From Rhizobium binae (GTDB lineage: Bacteria > Pseudomonadota > Alphaproteobacteria > Rhizobiales > Rhizobiaceae), in contig NZ_CP071604.1 in assembly GCF_017357225.1 (NCBI RefSeq), positions 747,001 to 811,000 of the forward strand: a stretch of DNA of 64,000 bases. Direction: 5' to 3'. A program made the position numbers and the translations under genes. The notes under the pieces are model-generated. The model worked only from the letters and a program-made list of their open reading frames with translations. It had not been told where the DNA came from and made no database searches. Shown here piece after piece: positions 49,001 to 57,299 of this stretch (the first letter of the stretch is position 1; the number at the start of each line of letters is the position of its first letter).

Positions 49001-49804
49001 GAAGCCGGTTGCGGCGACCGGCTCTTCCCGAGGAAGTTCGGATGGCGGCGCGCTTGCTTCCCCCGCGGGCGCGTCAGCCGCCTGCGGCGATCTATCGGCT
49101 GGATCGCGCACGGGTGCGTCGACCGGGTCGAGATGACCGATCGCGGTTTCAACGGCAAAAAGCAGATTGAGGGCCGGCTCCTCGCTGAGCTTGCCGACGG
49201 CGGCAGGGAGATAACCCTTGCCGGTGGCGACCGGGCGTTTCACCAGCCGGTCGGGATGCGCACCGGCAAGGTTGATCAGCGCCTTGGCGGTTTCGCCTGA
49301 GATGGCTAGCGACGCAAAGCCCGGCGAGGCCGCGATGACCTCGCCATTGGCGCCGATGACGGCCATATGCGTGTCGGGATCGTCGAGCCCCTGCAGCATC
49401 TGGGCGGCCGAGGCGTCGGCGGCGAGCGGCTTTGCCGAGACCGGCACCGAAAACAAGATGGCTTTCTCGCCCTGCGAAAGCCGGATCAATTCGGCCGCCG
49501 CCTGCACCTGCACGCGCTGAAAGCCCTTGGCGACGCGGATCATCAGGCTTCTGTAGTCACCGATATCGGCGAGTTGCCGCGCCGCCGTTTCCAGCTGGCG
49601 AAAGGTGATATCGGTGCGATCAACGCCTTGATCGAGCAGATCATAGACCGCCGAATGGCCGAAAAGCTCGGCACCCGCGCCGTTCGCCCAGAGCAGCCGG
49701 GCAAGATCGGCCGAAAACAGCACCATCGCCTCGCCGCGTGAAAAGCGTTCCCGCACCCGCGCATGCACGGCGATATCGATGAACGGATATTGGACTGCGG
49801 GCAT
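46040..49804 (-). CDS. PAS-domain sensor histidine kinase of the PleC/DivJ/PdhS type
   Basis: A 1254-residue kinase with no membrane helix, so probably cytoplasmic. PAS-like segments are at the N-terminus (LWANGAGAELFGH near residue 38) and before the kinase core (ETATDGVVVIGTEGDIRSMNRSASALF near 905). The H-box has H1031 in RVSHEIRTPLNAIIGFSDMM, followed by FGPIGHPRYIEYANDIGRSG, text shared with DivJ, PleC and PdhS. N, G1 and G2 boxes are intact (NILSNAIRF, RDTGVGM, GTGLGLPL). Two long Ala/Glu/Pro-rich acidic stretches (about 230-400 and 520-770) are low in complexity. A role in DivK/CtrA cell-cycle signalling is inferred from family. Confidence 0.88.
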   Translation of the reverse strand: MPAVQYPFIDIAVHARVRERFSRGEAMVLFSADLARLLWANGAGAELFGHSAVYDLLDQGVDRTDITFRQLETAARQLADIGDYRSLMIRVAKGFQRVQVQAAAELIRLSQGEKAILFSVPVSAKPLAADASAAQMLQGLDDPDTHMAVIGANGEVIAASPGFASLAISGETAKALINLAGAHPDRLVKRPVATGKGYLPAAVGKLSEEPALNLLFAVETAIGHLDPVDAPVRDPADRSPQAADAPAGEASAPPSELPREEPVAATGFTEIIDAVSGIEEVEETLEEIAGESGKPAEAAATSADEVIAEMHPAEHAAPENDDATSDSGADEPAKLFDGDAARSADETAETNETAEPAEASRTPVEEAPAMASEAPAAATPLISDAPPAPAPAAQPGFVFRPNSRATRFVWKIDAEGRFNEVSHEFAEAVGPRASAIIGSAFSDIAALFNLDPEGKLSEALARRDTWSGKTILWPVEGTSLVVPVDLAALPTYTRNRDFDGFRGFGVVRLSDAQEDPLALGLTLGQDGVGHEAASPGPIAEPAADPAHDMEATSEKAVAEPPAADENGNEAPTAVAPQAEETAPEAVTREETTFEAPARDNAADEPPALRIVETPNRRFTDKVVQLHSTGAALTAAEQANFREIAKRLEAFGAREEVPAAPPPGDAGATETAAFEESLEPDTFKDETPLADTDDFASADEPAPQEAIFENAAEALREEAEEPAALEEDEATEGLEETVSQIEVLTSFIPPRVKMTDGLSAGTVDQLPVAVLIHVGDALMHANPEFMRLTGYASLDALRDVGGIDALLQRRDLEENAAGSGTLMLVKADDTLTPVTARLQSVRWEDANALMLALMPVAGKEDARADAGRSEARPERMVEKVAKLQVEVEELRSILETATDGVVVIGTEGDIRSMNRSASALFNYDEQETRGKPFVMLFAHESQKAVLDYLNGLSGHGVASVLNDGREVIGREAAGGFVPLFMTMGRLTSSNGYCAVIRDITQWKRTEDELRNAKGAAETANAHKTDFLARVSHEIRTPLNAIIGFSDMMAGERFGPIGHPRYIEYANDIGRSGRHVLDIVNDLLDISKIEAGEMDLDFAAVGLNEAVSEAVALVQPQANGQRVIIRTALSHAVPDVVADLRSIKQIALNILSNAIRFTPSGGQIVVSTSYEANGSVVLRVRDTGVGMTRAELDQAMKPFRQVSSTQSRHRGDGTGLGLPLTKAMVDANRATFSINSAPNEGTLVEITFPSQRVLAG

Positions 49805-49913
49805 GATCGAACCTTGTCGCTGTCGGCCTTCTAAATTAACGGCTTATTAATAACTGCAGGTCGCATGCCGGTCCAGAACAGCGGGGCAGTTTCGGCCCAC
49901 AGGGTTAACGACG

Positions 49914-49962
49914 TGTGCACTGCACAATAATTGTTGCAATGCACAATGAAATGCCCTATATA
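49914..49962 (+). promoter_or_regulatory. Phasin promoter with two PhaR-like TGC-N3-GCA operators
   Basis: TGCACTGCA (49916-49924, with flanking G/C and T/A extending the dyad) and TGCAATGCA (49935-49943) match the TGC-N3-GCA pattern known for the PHB-responsive repressor PhaR (AniA). The second site overlaps a -35-like TTGCAA (49934-49939); a -10-like TATATA (49957-49962) follows after 17 bp. Repressor bound here would block RNA polymerase, and PHB granules would relieve it by titrating PhaR. Confidence 0.7.
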
Positions 49963-50015
49963 GACGTCATTCGATGATCTCAGGCAGCGACTGCCTCAAC
50001 CCAAAGGAATGCGAC

Positions 50016-50465
50016 ATGGCTACCATAAAGACCGATGATGTTTTTTCAATCGCTTCTTTCGACCCGTCCAAGCTCGCGGAATCCTTCCGTGAATTCGCTG
50101 AAAAGGGCGCACAGCAGTCGAAAGACGCCTATGCGAAGCTGAAGACCGCTGGCGAAGAAGCCGGCAAGACGCTCGAAGCCACCGTCCAGACGGCCCAGGC
50201 CGGCACCGTCGAGATCGGCCTCAAGGCAATCGACGTCCTGCGCGTCAATGCCGAGAGCTCGCTCTCGCACATGGAAGCGCTGCTCGGCGTCAAGTCGATC
50301 GCCGAATTCGTCGAGCTGCAGACCTCGTTCCTGCGCAAGCAGGCCGAAATCGCCGTCGACCAGGCGAAGTCGATGCAGGAAACCACCAAGCAGGTGGCCG
50401 AAAAGCTCGCAAAGCCCTCCAAGGAAGCCGCCGAAAAGGCCATGGCTTCCTTCAAGGTTGCCTGA
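50016..50465 (+). CDS. phaP: Phasin (PHB granule-associated protein)
   Basis: A 149-residue, fully helical amphipathic protein of the Phasin_2 type. It has no cysteine or signal peptide and is rich in Ala, Lys and Glu; typical text is SFREFAEKGAQQSKDAYAKLK and SIAEFVELQTSFLRKQAEIA. Phasins coat polyhydroxybutyrate granules. The start at MATIKTDD follows AAAGGAAT; an upstream ATG at 49974 lies within the leader and is disfavoured. The PhaR-like operator and the strong terminator show a single-gene, highly expressed unit. Confidence 0.9.
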   Translation: MATIKTDDVFSIASFDPSKLAESFREFAEKGAQQSKDAYAKLKTAGEEAGKTLEATVQTAQAGTVEIGLKAIDVLRVNAESSLSHMEALLGVKSIAEFVELQTSFLRKQAEIAVDQAKSMQETTKQVAEKLAKPSKEAAEKAMASFKVA

Positions 50466-50487
50466 TCGGGCTTTGTCTACCAGACAC

Positions 50488-50518
50488 AAAAAGGCTGGAC
50501 CTCGCGTCCAGCCTTTTT
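50488..50518 (+). terminator. Strong intrinsic terminator after phasin
   Basis: A perfect 13-bp stem pairs 50488-50500 with 50506-50518 around CTCGC. It ends in five T with matching A on the 5' side, so it can act on both strands. Confidence 0.92.
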
Positions 50519-50596
50519 GTATATAGACGAGGAATGGGGCTTGAATTCATCGCCAAGTCCTCGTATGTGACGCCCATCGCGCCAAGCGTGATTTGT

Positions 50597-50673
50597 GCGG
50601 TTGTAGCTCAGTTGGTTAGAGCGCAGGTTTGTGGCACCTGAGGTCGGAGGTTCGAGACCCCCCAACCGTACCA
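50597..50673 (+). tRNA. tRNA-His (anticodon GTG), CCA encoded
   Basis: A full cloverleaf is present. The acceptor pairs 50597-50603 with 50663-50669 (G1-U72 wobble at the end), the anticodon stem pairs 50624-50628 with 50636-50640, and the GTG anticodon is at 50631-50633. The T arm has GGTTCGAGACC. CCA is encoded at 50671-50673. Position 73 is A and the base before position 1 is T, so the extra G-1 and C73 that mark most bacterial tRNA-His are absent, as reported for many alphaproteobacteria. Confidence 0.95.
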
Positions 50674-51295
50674 TCTTCCCACGTCAACTCCCTATCAGAC
50701 AAATCGTTCTGGCTACGTCATTTCGACTGAAAAACCGCGCTTCAGACGTTTAAGAATTTTCGGTTCCTATGGCGAATTTGCTGCTTATTTGCAACACAAG
50801 CTCGAACATTTACGAAGCACCATACCGCCGGCTGAGCTAAAAATGCACCACGCGGCAGAAGCGAGTCCGCAATGGCGACAGTCCGCCACCTCGATTCGGA
50901 ACGATCTGCCCGCGCAAGCAAAATTGCGAAAGATGCGAACCGCGATGCCGACCCGCGGCAAGAGAGGCGGAGACAGTATTCGGGCTCCGAAACAATCCGG
51001 ACCTCATTTCCCGACGCCTGGAGACTTACTAAATTTTAGCAGATGACTGTAACTTCGATTTAAGTGCCGTCATGCAGCAATTGCGCAGGCTCGGACGGGC
51101 AGAGCGCAGGATCTTGGGATACGTCTTGTAGCCGTTGTTAGAGGTTGCGGAGGAAGCGCTTCATAAGCGTCAGTCGCCAAGATCAAGAAACCTCTCGAAC
51201 AAAAATAAAGCTCTTAGTTGAATTTCCTCTTCAAATGGAGCAGAGGGAAATCGGCATTAGGCGCGGCCGAAATGGAATAGGCAAACGGGGATTTT
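50674..51295. other. Gene-free stretch between tRNA-His and the RTX gene
   Basis: About 620 bp without a convincing gene. A frame at 50789-51046 (85 residues) is basic, lacks a good ribosome site and resembles no family. The stretch is less GC-rich than the core and should hold the promoter and 5' leader of the RTX gene. It is the proposed left edge of an accessory island; no second copy of the tRNA 3' end was found in the window. Confidence 0.5.
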
Positions 51296-54200
51296 ATGAC
51301 GGACCTTATTACTTCGACGAAGAGCGTCATTTCGACTGGGGATCAGAAAGTTGACGGGCTCTTCAGCGGCACTGCCTGGGACGGGACGATAACCTATGCG
51401 TTTCCCACGAGCGCGTCATCGTATGGCTATGATTACGAAAAATACTTTTCTTTCTCTTCAATTTCGTCCCAGCAGAAGTCTCACGCTTTGTTCTTTATGG
51501 AGCAGTCCTATGGGAGTGCGGCAAATGACGGCTTCTCGGTAGAGGGATTCACAAACGCCAATTTTGAGGCCGGAAGCGTGGATACCGCAACAGTGCGGTT
51601 TGCTCAATCGTGGCTACCTCCGACGGCATGGGCCTATACTCCAGATGCAGGCGAGCCGGCGGGCGATGTCTGGTTCGGCACAGACTATGCTGGCACCGAA
51701 GATGATCTTCGCTTCCCGACATTCGGCAACTATGCCGGCCATACCTTGGCGCACGAGCTTGGTCACGCTCTCGGACTGAAACATGCTCATGAATCGGATG
51801 TTACCAATCCGACGGTCGTTCCGAACGCCTACGACTCGCTCGAATATACGATCATGACCTACCACACGTATGTCGGGGACAGTTTGAGTGGGTACAAGTA
51901 TGAGCATGATGGCGCGCCGCAAACCTTCATGATGCTCGATATCGCCGCGCTGCAGGAAATGTACGGTGCGGACTACACTACGAACAGTGGCGATACCGTC
52001 TACAAGTGGAATCCGAACCAGGGCATCACCTATGTCAACGGCGTCGCAGCCATCACACCCGCTGCCAACCGCATCTTCGCAACAATCTGGGACGGCGGCG
52101 GTATCGACACCTATGATTTGAGCGCTTATACGACCGCCCTCAAGATCGACTTGCGAGCAGGGGGGTACTCGGTCTTTTCCCAGGACCAATTGGCCGACCT
52201 GGGAGGAGGTCCGAACTATGGTTATGCCCGCGGCAACATTTTCAACGCTCTTCTTTATCACGACAATGTTGCGTCGTTGATCGAGAATGTTCAGGCCGGC
52301 TCCGGCGACGATACGATTGTCGGCAACGAGGCGAACAATACGCTCTGGGGCAATGCCGGCAATGATTCGCTTTCCGGCGGCTCCGGTACCGACACATTGA
52401 TCGGCGGAACGGGCAACGACACCTATACTGTCGATAACGTGGCCGACGTGGTCACCGAAGGGGTGGATGCAGGGACCGATCTGATCAGGACGACGGTTTC
52501 TTCCTATGCTTTGACCAATATCGCCAACGTCGAAAACCTGACCTTCATCGGGAGCGGAGATTTTAGCGGGACTGGAAACAGCCTTGCCAACACCATCACC
52601 GGCGGCTCCGGCAACGACACGTTGGACGGCGGCGCCGGCAGTGACTGGCTTTGGGGCGGCGCCGGCAACGATCTTCTGAACGGCGGCGCCGGCAATGACA
52701 CGATGTTAGGCGGTGCCGGCAACGATATCTTTGTTGTTGGCGATAGTTTCGATTTTGCGTTCGAGAATGCGAACCAGGGGACGGACACGGTCCAGACGGC
52801 GCTTGCAAGCTATTGGCTCAGCGACAATGTCGAGAATCTGACCTATACGGGATCGGATAGCTTTACCGGCACTGGCAATGGGCTCGCCAACACGATCACT
52901 GGCGGCGCGGGCAATGATGCGCTGGATGGTGGGGCCGGTGCTGACACGTTGATCGGCGGGACGGGCAACGACACCTATATTGTCGACAATGCCGGAGACG
53001 TCGTCACCGAGCACAGCGACGAGGGGATCGACACGGTTCGTACGGCTTTGGCAAGCTATACGCTTGGCAGCGATGTCGAGAACCTGAGCTTTGTCGGCGA
53101 GGGGATTTTTGTCGGGACAGGCAATAGCCTCGCCAACACGATCCGGGGTTGGACAGGTGCCGACACCCTGGACGGCAAGGCCGGAGCAGACATACTGATC
53201 GGCTGGGCGGGCAACGACATCTATATTGTCGACAATGCCGGGGATGTGATCACCGAAGGGCTGAATGAAGGAACCGATCTAATCAAGACGGGGCTTTTTT
53301 CCTATGCTCTGACCAATATTGCCAATGTCGAAAACCTGACCTTCACCGGGAGCGGAGATTTTAGCGGGACTGGAAACAGCCTTGCCAACACCATCACCGG
53401 CGGCGCTGGCAACGACACGCTTGACGGCGGCGCTGGCAACGACACGCTGGTAGGCGGTGCCGGCAACGACGTCTATTTGGTCGACAGTGCGAGCGACGTG
53501 ATCAACGAGGCGGTCAGCGCCGGCACCGACGAAATCCGTACGGCGCTTGCAGCCTACTCGATCGCCGCATTGGTCAATGTCGAGAATCTGACCTATACGG
53601 GATCGGATAGCTTTACCGGCACTGGCAATGGGCTCGCCAACACGATCACTGGCGGCGCGGGCAATGATGCGCTGGATGGTGGGGCCGGTGCTGACACGTT
53701 GATCGGCGGGACGGGCAACGACACCTATATTGTCGACAATGCCGGAGACGTCGTCACCGAGCACAGCGACGAGGGGATCGACACGGTTCGTACGGCTTTG
53801 GCAAGCTATACGCTTGGCAGCGATGTCGAGAACCTGAGCTTTGTCGGCGAGGGGATTTTTGTCGGGACAGGCAATAGCCTCGCCAACACGATCCGGGGTT
53901 GGACAGGTGCCGACACCCTGGACGGCAAGGCCGGAGCAGACATACTGATCGGCTGGGCGGGCAACGACATCTATATTGTCGACAATGCCGGGGATGTGAT
54001 CACCGAAGGGCTGAATGAAGGAACCGATCTAATCAAGACGGGGCTTTTTTCCTATGCTCTGACCAATATTGCCAATGTCGAAAACCTGACCTTCACCGGG
54101 AGCGGAGATTTTAGCGGGACTGGAAACAGCCTTGCCAACACCATCACCGGCGGCGCTGGCAACGACACGCTTGACGGCGGCGGCGGCACCGACACGCTGG

Positions 54201-55951
54201 TAGGCGGTGCCGGCAACGACGTCTATTTGGTCGACAGTGCGAGCGACGTGATCAACGAGGCGGTCAGCGCCGGCACCGACGAAATCCGTACGGCGCTTGC
54301 AGCCTACTCGATCGCCGCATTGGTCAATGTCGAGAATCTGACCTATACGGGATCGGATAGCTTTACCGGCACTGGCAATGGGCTCGCCAACACGATCACT
54401 GGCGGCGCGGGCAATGATGCGCTGGATGGTGGGGCCGGTGCTGACACGTTGATCGGCGGGACGGGCAACGACACCTATATTGTCGACAATGCCGGAGACG
54501 TCGTCACCGAGCACAGCGACGAGGGGATCGACACGGTTCGTACGGCTTTGGCAAGCTATACGCTTGGCAGCGATGTCGAGAACCTGAGCTTTGTCGGCGA
54601 GGGGATTTTTGTCGGGACAGGCAATAGCCTCGCCAACACGATCCGGGGTTGGACAGGTGCCGACACCCTGGACGGCAAGGCCGGAGCAGACATACTGATC
54701 GGCTGGGCGGGCAACGACATCTATATTGTCGACAATGCCGGGGATGTGATCACCGAAGGGCTGAATGAAGGAACCGATCTAATCAAGACGGGGCTTTTTT
54801 CCTATGCTCTGACCAATATTGCCAATGTCGAAAACCTGACCTTCACCGGGAGCGGAGATTTTAGCGGGACTGGAAACAGCCTTGCCAACACCATCACCGG
54901 CGGCGCTGGCAACGACACGCTTGACGGCGGCGGCGGCACCGACACGCTGGTAGGCGGTGCCGGCAACGACGTCTATTTGGTCGACAGTGCGAGCGACGTG
55001 ATCAACGAGGCGGTCAGCGCCGGCACCGACGAAATCCGTACGGCGCTTGCAGCCTACTCGATCGCCGCATTGGTCAATGTCGAGAATCTGACCTATACGG
55101 GATCGGATAGCTTTACCGGCACTGGCAATGGGCTCGCCAACACGATCACTGGCGGCGCGGGCAATGATGCGCTGGATGGTGGGGCCGGTGCTGACACGTT
55201 GATCGGCGGGACGGGCAACGACACCTATATTGTCGACAATGCCGGAGACGTCGTCACCGAGCACAGCGACGAGGGGATCGACACGGTTCGTACGGCTTTG
55301 GCAAGCTATACGCTTGGCAGCGATGTCGAGAACCTGAGCTTTGTCGGCGAGGGGATTTTTGTCGGGACAGGCAATAGCCTCGCCAACACGATCCGGGGTT
55401 GGACAGGTGCCGACACCCTGGACGGCAAGGCCGGAGCAGACATACTGATCGGCTGGGCGGGCAACGACATCTATATTGTCGACAATGCCGGGGATGTGAT
55501 CACCGAGAATAGCGACGAGGGGATCGACACGGTTCGGACGAACCTGGCCGCCTACACATTGGGGTCTAATGTCGAGAACCTGACATTTATCGGAACAGGG
55601 GCGTTTGCCGGAACAGGGAACGCGCTGAGCAACGTTATCGTAGGCGGCAACGGTTCTAATACACTGACCGGTGGCGCCGGCAACGATACCCTCAGTGGTG
55701 GAGCTGCAACCGACGTGTTCGTTTATTCGCCGAATTGGGGCCAGGATACAATCACAAACTTCGTGGCAACTGGCTCCGCACATGATGTGATTTCGATCGA
55801 TCACAACATTTTCGTCGACTGGGAATCGCTTTTTGCTGCAACCGAGCAGTCGGGGAATGATACAATAATCGAGGCCGACTCCGACAACACCATAACGTTA
55901 AAGGATGTCGCTCTTTCAAGCCTGCAGTCGTGGGACTTCTTGTTTGCGTGA
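51296..55951 (+). CDS. RTX-type M10 metalloprotease-like protein (serralysin family) with extended repeat region
   Basis: A 1551-residue secreted-type protein. The zinc motif HELGHALGLKH is complete (H153, H157, H163) with the Met-turn M187 in YTIMTYH. From about residue 340 to 1500 it consists of calcium-binding nonapeptide clusters (GGAGNDTLDGG-type) alternating with NVENLTF-type strands. The C-terminal 60 residues (DVFVYSPNWGQDTITNF, then DVALSSLQSWDFLFA) resemble a type I secretion signal. No signal peptide is present. The ATG has GGGG 7 bases upstream. No transporter, fusion or outer-membrane gene of a type I system is in the window. The repeats are far longer than in serralysins of about 480 residues. 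Confidence 0.9.
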   Translation: MTDLITSTKSVISTGDQKVDGLFSGTAWDGTITYAFPTSASSYGYDYEKYFSFSSISSQQKSHALFFMEQSYGSAANDGFSVEGFTNANFEAGSVDTATVRFAQSWLPPTAWAYTPDAGEPAGDVWFGTDYAGTEDDLRFPTFGNYAGHTLAHELGHALGLKHAHESDVTNPTVVPNAYDSLEYTIMTYHTYVGDSLSGYKYEHDGAPQTFMMLDIAALQEMYGADYTTNSGDTVYKWNPNQGITYVNGVAAITPAANRIFATIWDGGGIDTYDLSAYTTALKIDLRAGGYSVFSQDQLADLGGGPNYGYARGNIFNALLYHDNVASLIENVQAGSGDDTIVGNEANNTLWGNAGNDSLSGGSGTDTLIGGTGNDTYTVDNVADVVTEGVDAGTDLIRTTVSSYALTNIANVENLTFIGSGDFSGTGNSLANTITGGSGNDTLDGGAGSDWLWGGAGNDLLNGGAGNDTMLGGAGNDIFVVGDSFDFAFENANQGTDTVQTALASYWLSDNVENLTYTGSDSFTGTGNGLANTITGGAGNDALDGGAGADTLIGGTGNDTYIVDNAGDVVTEHSDEGIDTVRTALASYTLGSDVENLSFVGEGIFVGTGNSLANTIRGWTGADTLDGKAGADILIGWAGNDIYIVDNAGDVITEGLNEGTDLIKTGLFSYALTNIANVENLTFTGSGDFSGTGNSLANTITGGAGNDTLDGGAGNDTLVGGAGNDVYLVDSASDVINEAVSAGTDEIRTALAAYSIAALVNVENLTYTGSDSFTGTGNGLANTITGGAGNDALDGGAGADTLIGGTGNDTYIVDNAGDVVTEHSDEGIDTVRTALASYTLGSDVENLSFVGEGIFVGTGNSLANTIRGWTGADTLDGKAGADILIGWAGNDIYIVDNAGDVITEGLNEGTDLIKTGLFSYALTNIANVENLTFTGSGDFSGTGNSLANTITGGAGNDTLDGGGGTDTLVGGAGNDVYLVDSASDVINEAVSAGTDEIRTALAAYSIAALVNVENLTYTGSDSFTGTGNGLANTITGGAGNDALDGGAGADTLIGGTGNDTYIVDNAGDVVTEHSDEGIDTVRTALASYTLGSDVENLSFVGEGIFVGTGNSLANTIRGWTGADTLDGKAGADILIGWAGNDIYIVDNAGDVITEGLNEGTDLIKTGLFSYALTNIANVENLTFTGSGDFSGTGNSLANTITGGAGNDTLDGGGGTDTLVGGAGNDVYLVDSASDVINEAVSAGTDEIRTALAAYSIAALVNVENLTYTGSDSFTGTGNGLANTITGGAGNDALDGGAGADTLIGGTGNDTYIVDNAGDVVTEHSDEGIDTVRTALASYTLGSDVENLSFVGEGIFVGTGNSLANTIRGWTGADTLDGKAGADILIGWAGNDIYIVDNAGDVITENSDEGIDTVRTNLAAYTLGSNVENLTFIGTGAFAGTGNALSNVIVGGNGSNTLTGGAGNDTLSGGAATDVFVYSPNWGQDTITNFVATGSAHDVISIDHNIFVDWESLFAATEQSGNDTIIEADSDNTITLKDVALSSLQSWDFLFA
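52826..55506 (+). repeat. Tandem 750-bp repeats, 3.57 copies, inside the RTX gene
   Basis: The unit beginning GTCGAGAATCTGACC recurs at 52829, 53579, 54329 and 55079, exactly 750 bp (250 codons) apart. Compared by eye, units 2 and 3 are identical; unit 1 differs from them by three bases within 53431-53440. The fourth copy runs to 55506, then diverges. Exact in-frame length and near-identity point to recent amplification or ongoing gene conversion, and mark a place where short-read assemblies collapse. Confidence 0.95.
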
Positions 55952-56207
55952 TCCTTGCTCCGACCTTGCGGCGCCTTAATGTCTGCAAGGGATAGTTGTA
56001 GTCCCTGAAGGTAATGGTGCATAATCCCGAGTTGTGAGGATGAGGAATACATTATGAGTGGTTTCCTTCACGCCAGCGCTCGCTCTAGTCCCGTCTTCGC
56101 TAACACGGCTTGCCAGTAAAGGTCTGAGATCCGGGACGGCCTCCCCTTGAAGTGTGCGCAGTTGGCTTTGCTATTTTGGGCAACGACGACACGAACTTCC
56201 GAGGACG

Positions 56208-57179
56208 TCACTGGGAGTGCCGCTGAAGGTTCGCCAGATGCTCAGAGCAAACCGTCCTGACCAGGTCAAGCAATAAAGCGGTTTGCTCTGCGAGCCAGCC
56301 AAGAGCCTCCTCACTAATTTCGAAATGTTTCGAATATCGCGCTTTCACATAGGCCTCGTTCAACATGTTGAACCAGGCACGCTCGCGATGCTGATCGCGC
56401 GGAAAGGTCTCCGCGAGCCGTCTGTCCTGCTCCTCGGCAAGTGAACGGAGGAACTTGATATTGTGAGAAGGTGGGCCGTAATTGGTGAGTGTCAGCAGCA
56501 CACATGAATAGGCTTGCTCGATCGATTGATGCATCAGAAATGCTGCCTCGTTTAGCATCCTTCCCCCCAACGCCGAGCTTGCGAGAGTTCTAAGATTGCA
56601 TGCTGTGGAGTGCCTGCGCTGGAAATGCTCCGACGCCAAACTCAGTCGCTGCTCGGACGTAAGAAGCTTGGGCTCGGCAAGTGGCTCATCATCGAGTTCA
56701 TAGAGAACGATGCCTTCCTTGCGAATATCTGAGAAGAAGTATTGTCCTTCCCTGAGATAGGCGTTCACCTCGCGCCTGGAGTGAACGATGAAGCTTACCG
56801 GTGTCTCGATCGTCTTTTCGTGGATCAGCCGGTCCGCGGCTTTGTGCCAGTACTCGGCGAACTCACAGAGCTTGCGGTTGTTGACGATGATAAGGAGATC
56901 GAAATCCGAACGATAGCCCTTCATCGTGAAGGGTTCATCCACCCAGCCGCCCTTAGCGTAGGAGCCGAACAGGATGATCTTCAGGATCCTCCCGCGCTTC
57001 TTGAATTCCGCCGTACCGTCCTTAAGCGCATCCTCGAATTCCTCGTGGAGGATCTCCAGGATGCGGCCAATCTCGCGTTGTTTGCGGAGCGGCATGTGGC
57101 TGAGGGACGACTTCATAGCACCATCGATAGGCCAAAGATCCTGCACCGTCCACGACAAATTCGGCAAGGCCAAGCCCAT
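56208..57179 (-). CDS. Nucleotidyltransferase fused to a HEPN-like domain
   Basis: A 323-residue protein with two domains. Residues about 35-160 are a minimal-type nucleotidyltransferase: GSYAKGGW at 72-79 and SDFDLLI at 91-97 supply the Gly-Ser and two Asp of the active site. A third acidic residue is not evident where IETPVSFIV is found. Residues about 185-315 are all-helical and HEPN-like (LMHQSIEQAYSCVLLTL), but the RNase R-x4-6-H motif is not clearly present (RYSKH). MNT and HEPN are usually separate toxin-antitoxin partners; here they are one chain. The start is uncertain, with later Met codons at residues 22 and 29. It lies beside traA, divergently. Confidence 0.8.
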   Translation of the reverse strand: MGLALPNLSWTVQDLWPIDGAMKSSLSHMPLRKQREIGRILEILHEEFEDALKDGTAEFKKRGRILKIILFGSYAKGGWVDEPFTMKGYRSDFDLLIIVNNRKLCEFAEYWHKAADRLIHEKTIETPVSFIVHSRREVNAYLREGQYFFSDIRKEGIVLYELDDEPLAEPKLLTSEQRLSLASEHFQRRHSTACNLRTLASSALGGRMLNEAAFLMHQSIEQAYSCVLLTLTNYGPPSHNIKFLRSLAEEQDRRLAETFPRDQHRERAWFNMLNEAYVKARYSKHFEISEEALGWLAEQTALLLDLVRTVCSEHLANLQRHSQ

Positions 57180-57299
57180 TTGCCTGAGTTTCTCAACCGC
57201 TTTTCATGCGCTTGGTCGCTGGGTACCTCAACCCGCGGAGCTTAAAACAGGCAGTTCAAACCCTTGCATGTTATACTAGCTTGAATTAATCAGTAAAAC

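Noticed and set aside
50789..51046. 85-residue plus-strand frame after tRNA-His
   Set aside because: No ribosome site, irregular basic composition, no recognisable family.
52826..55506. Regular repeats considered as a CRISPR or satellite array
   Set aside because: The unit is 750 bp, in frame, and encodes RTX nonapeptides; there are no spacers.
54779..55804. 341-residue minus-strand frame, repeated in shorter form at 53279 and 54029
   Set aside because: These are antisense products of the 750-bp RTX repeats and repeat only because the DNA does.
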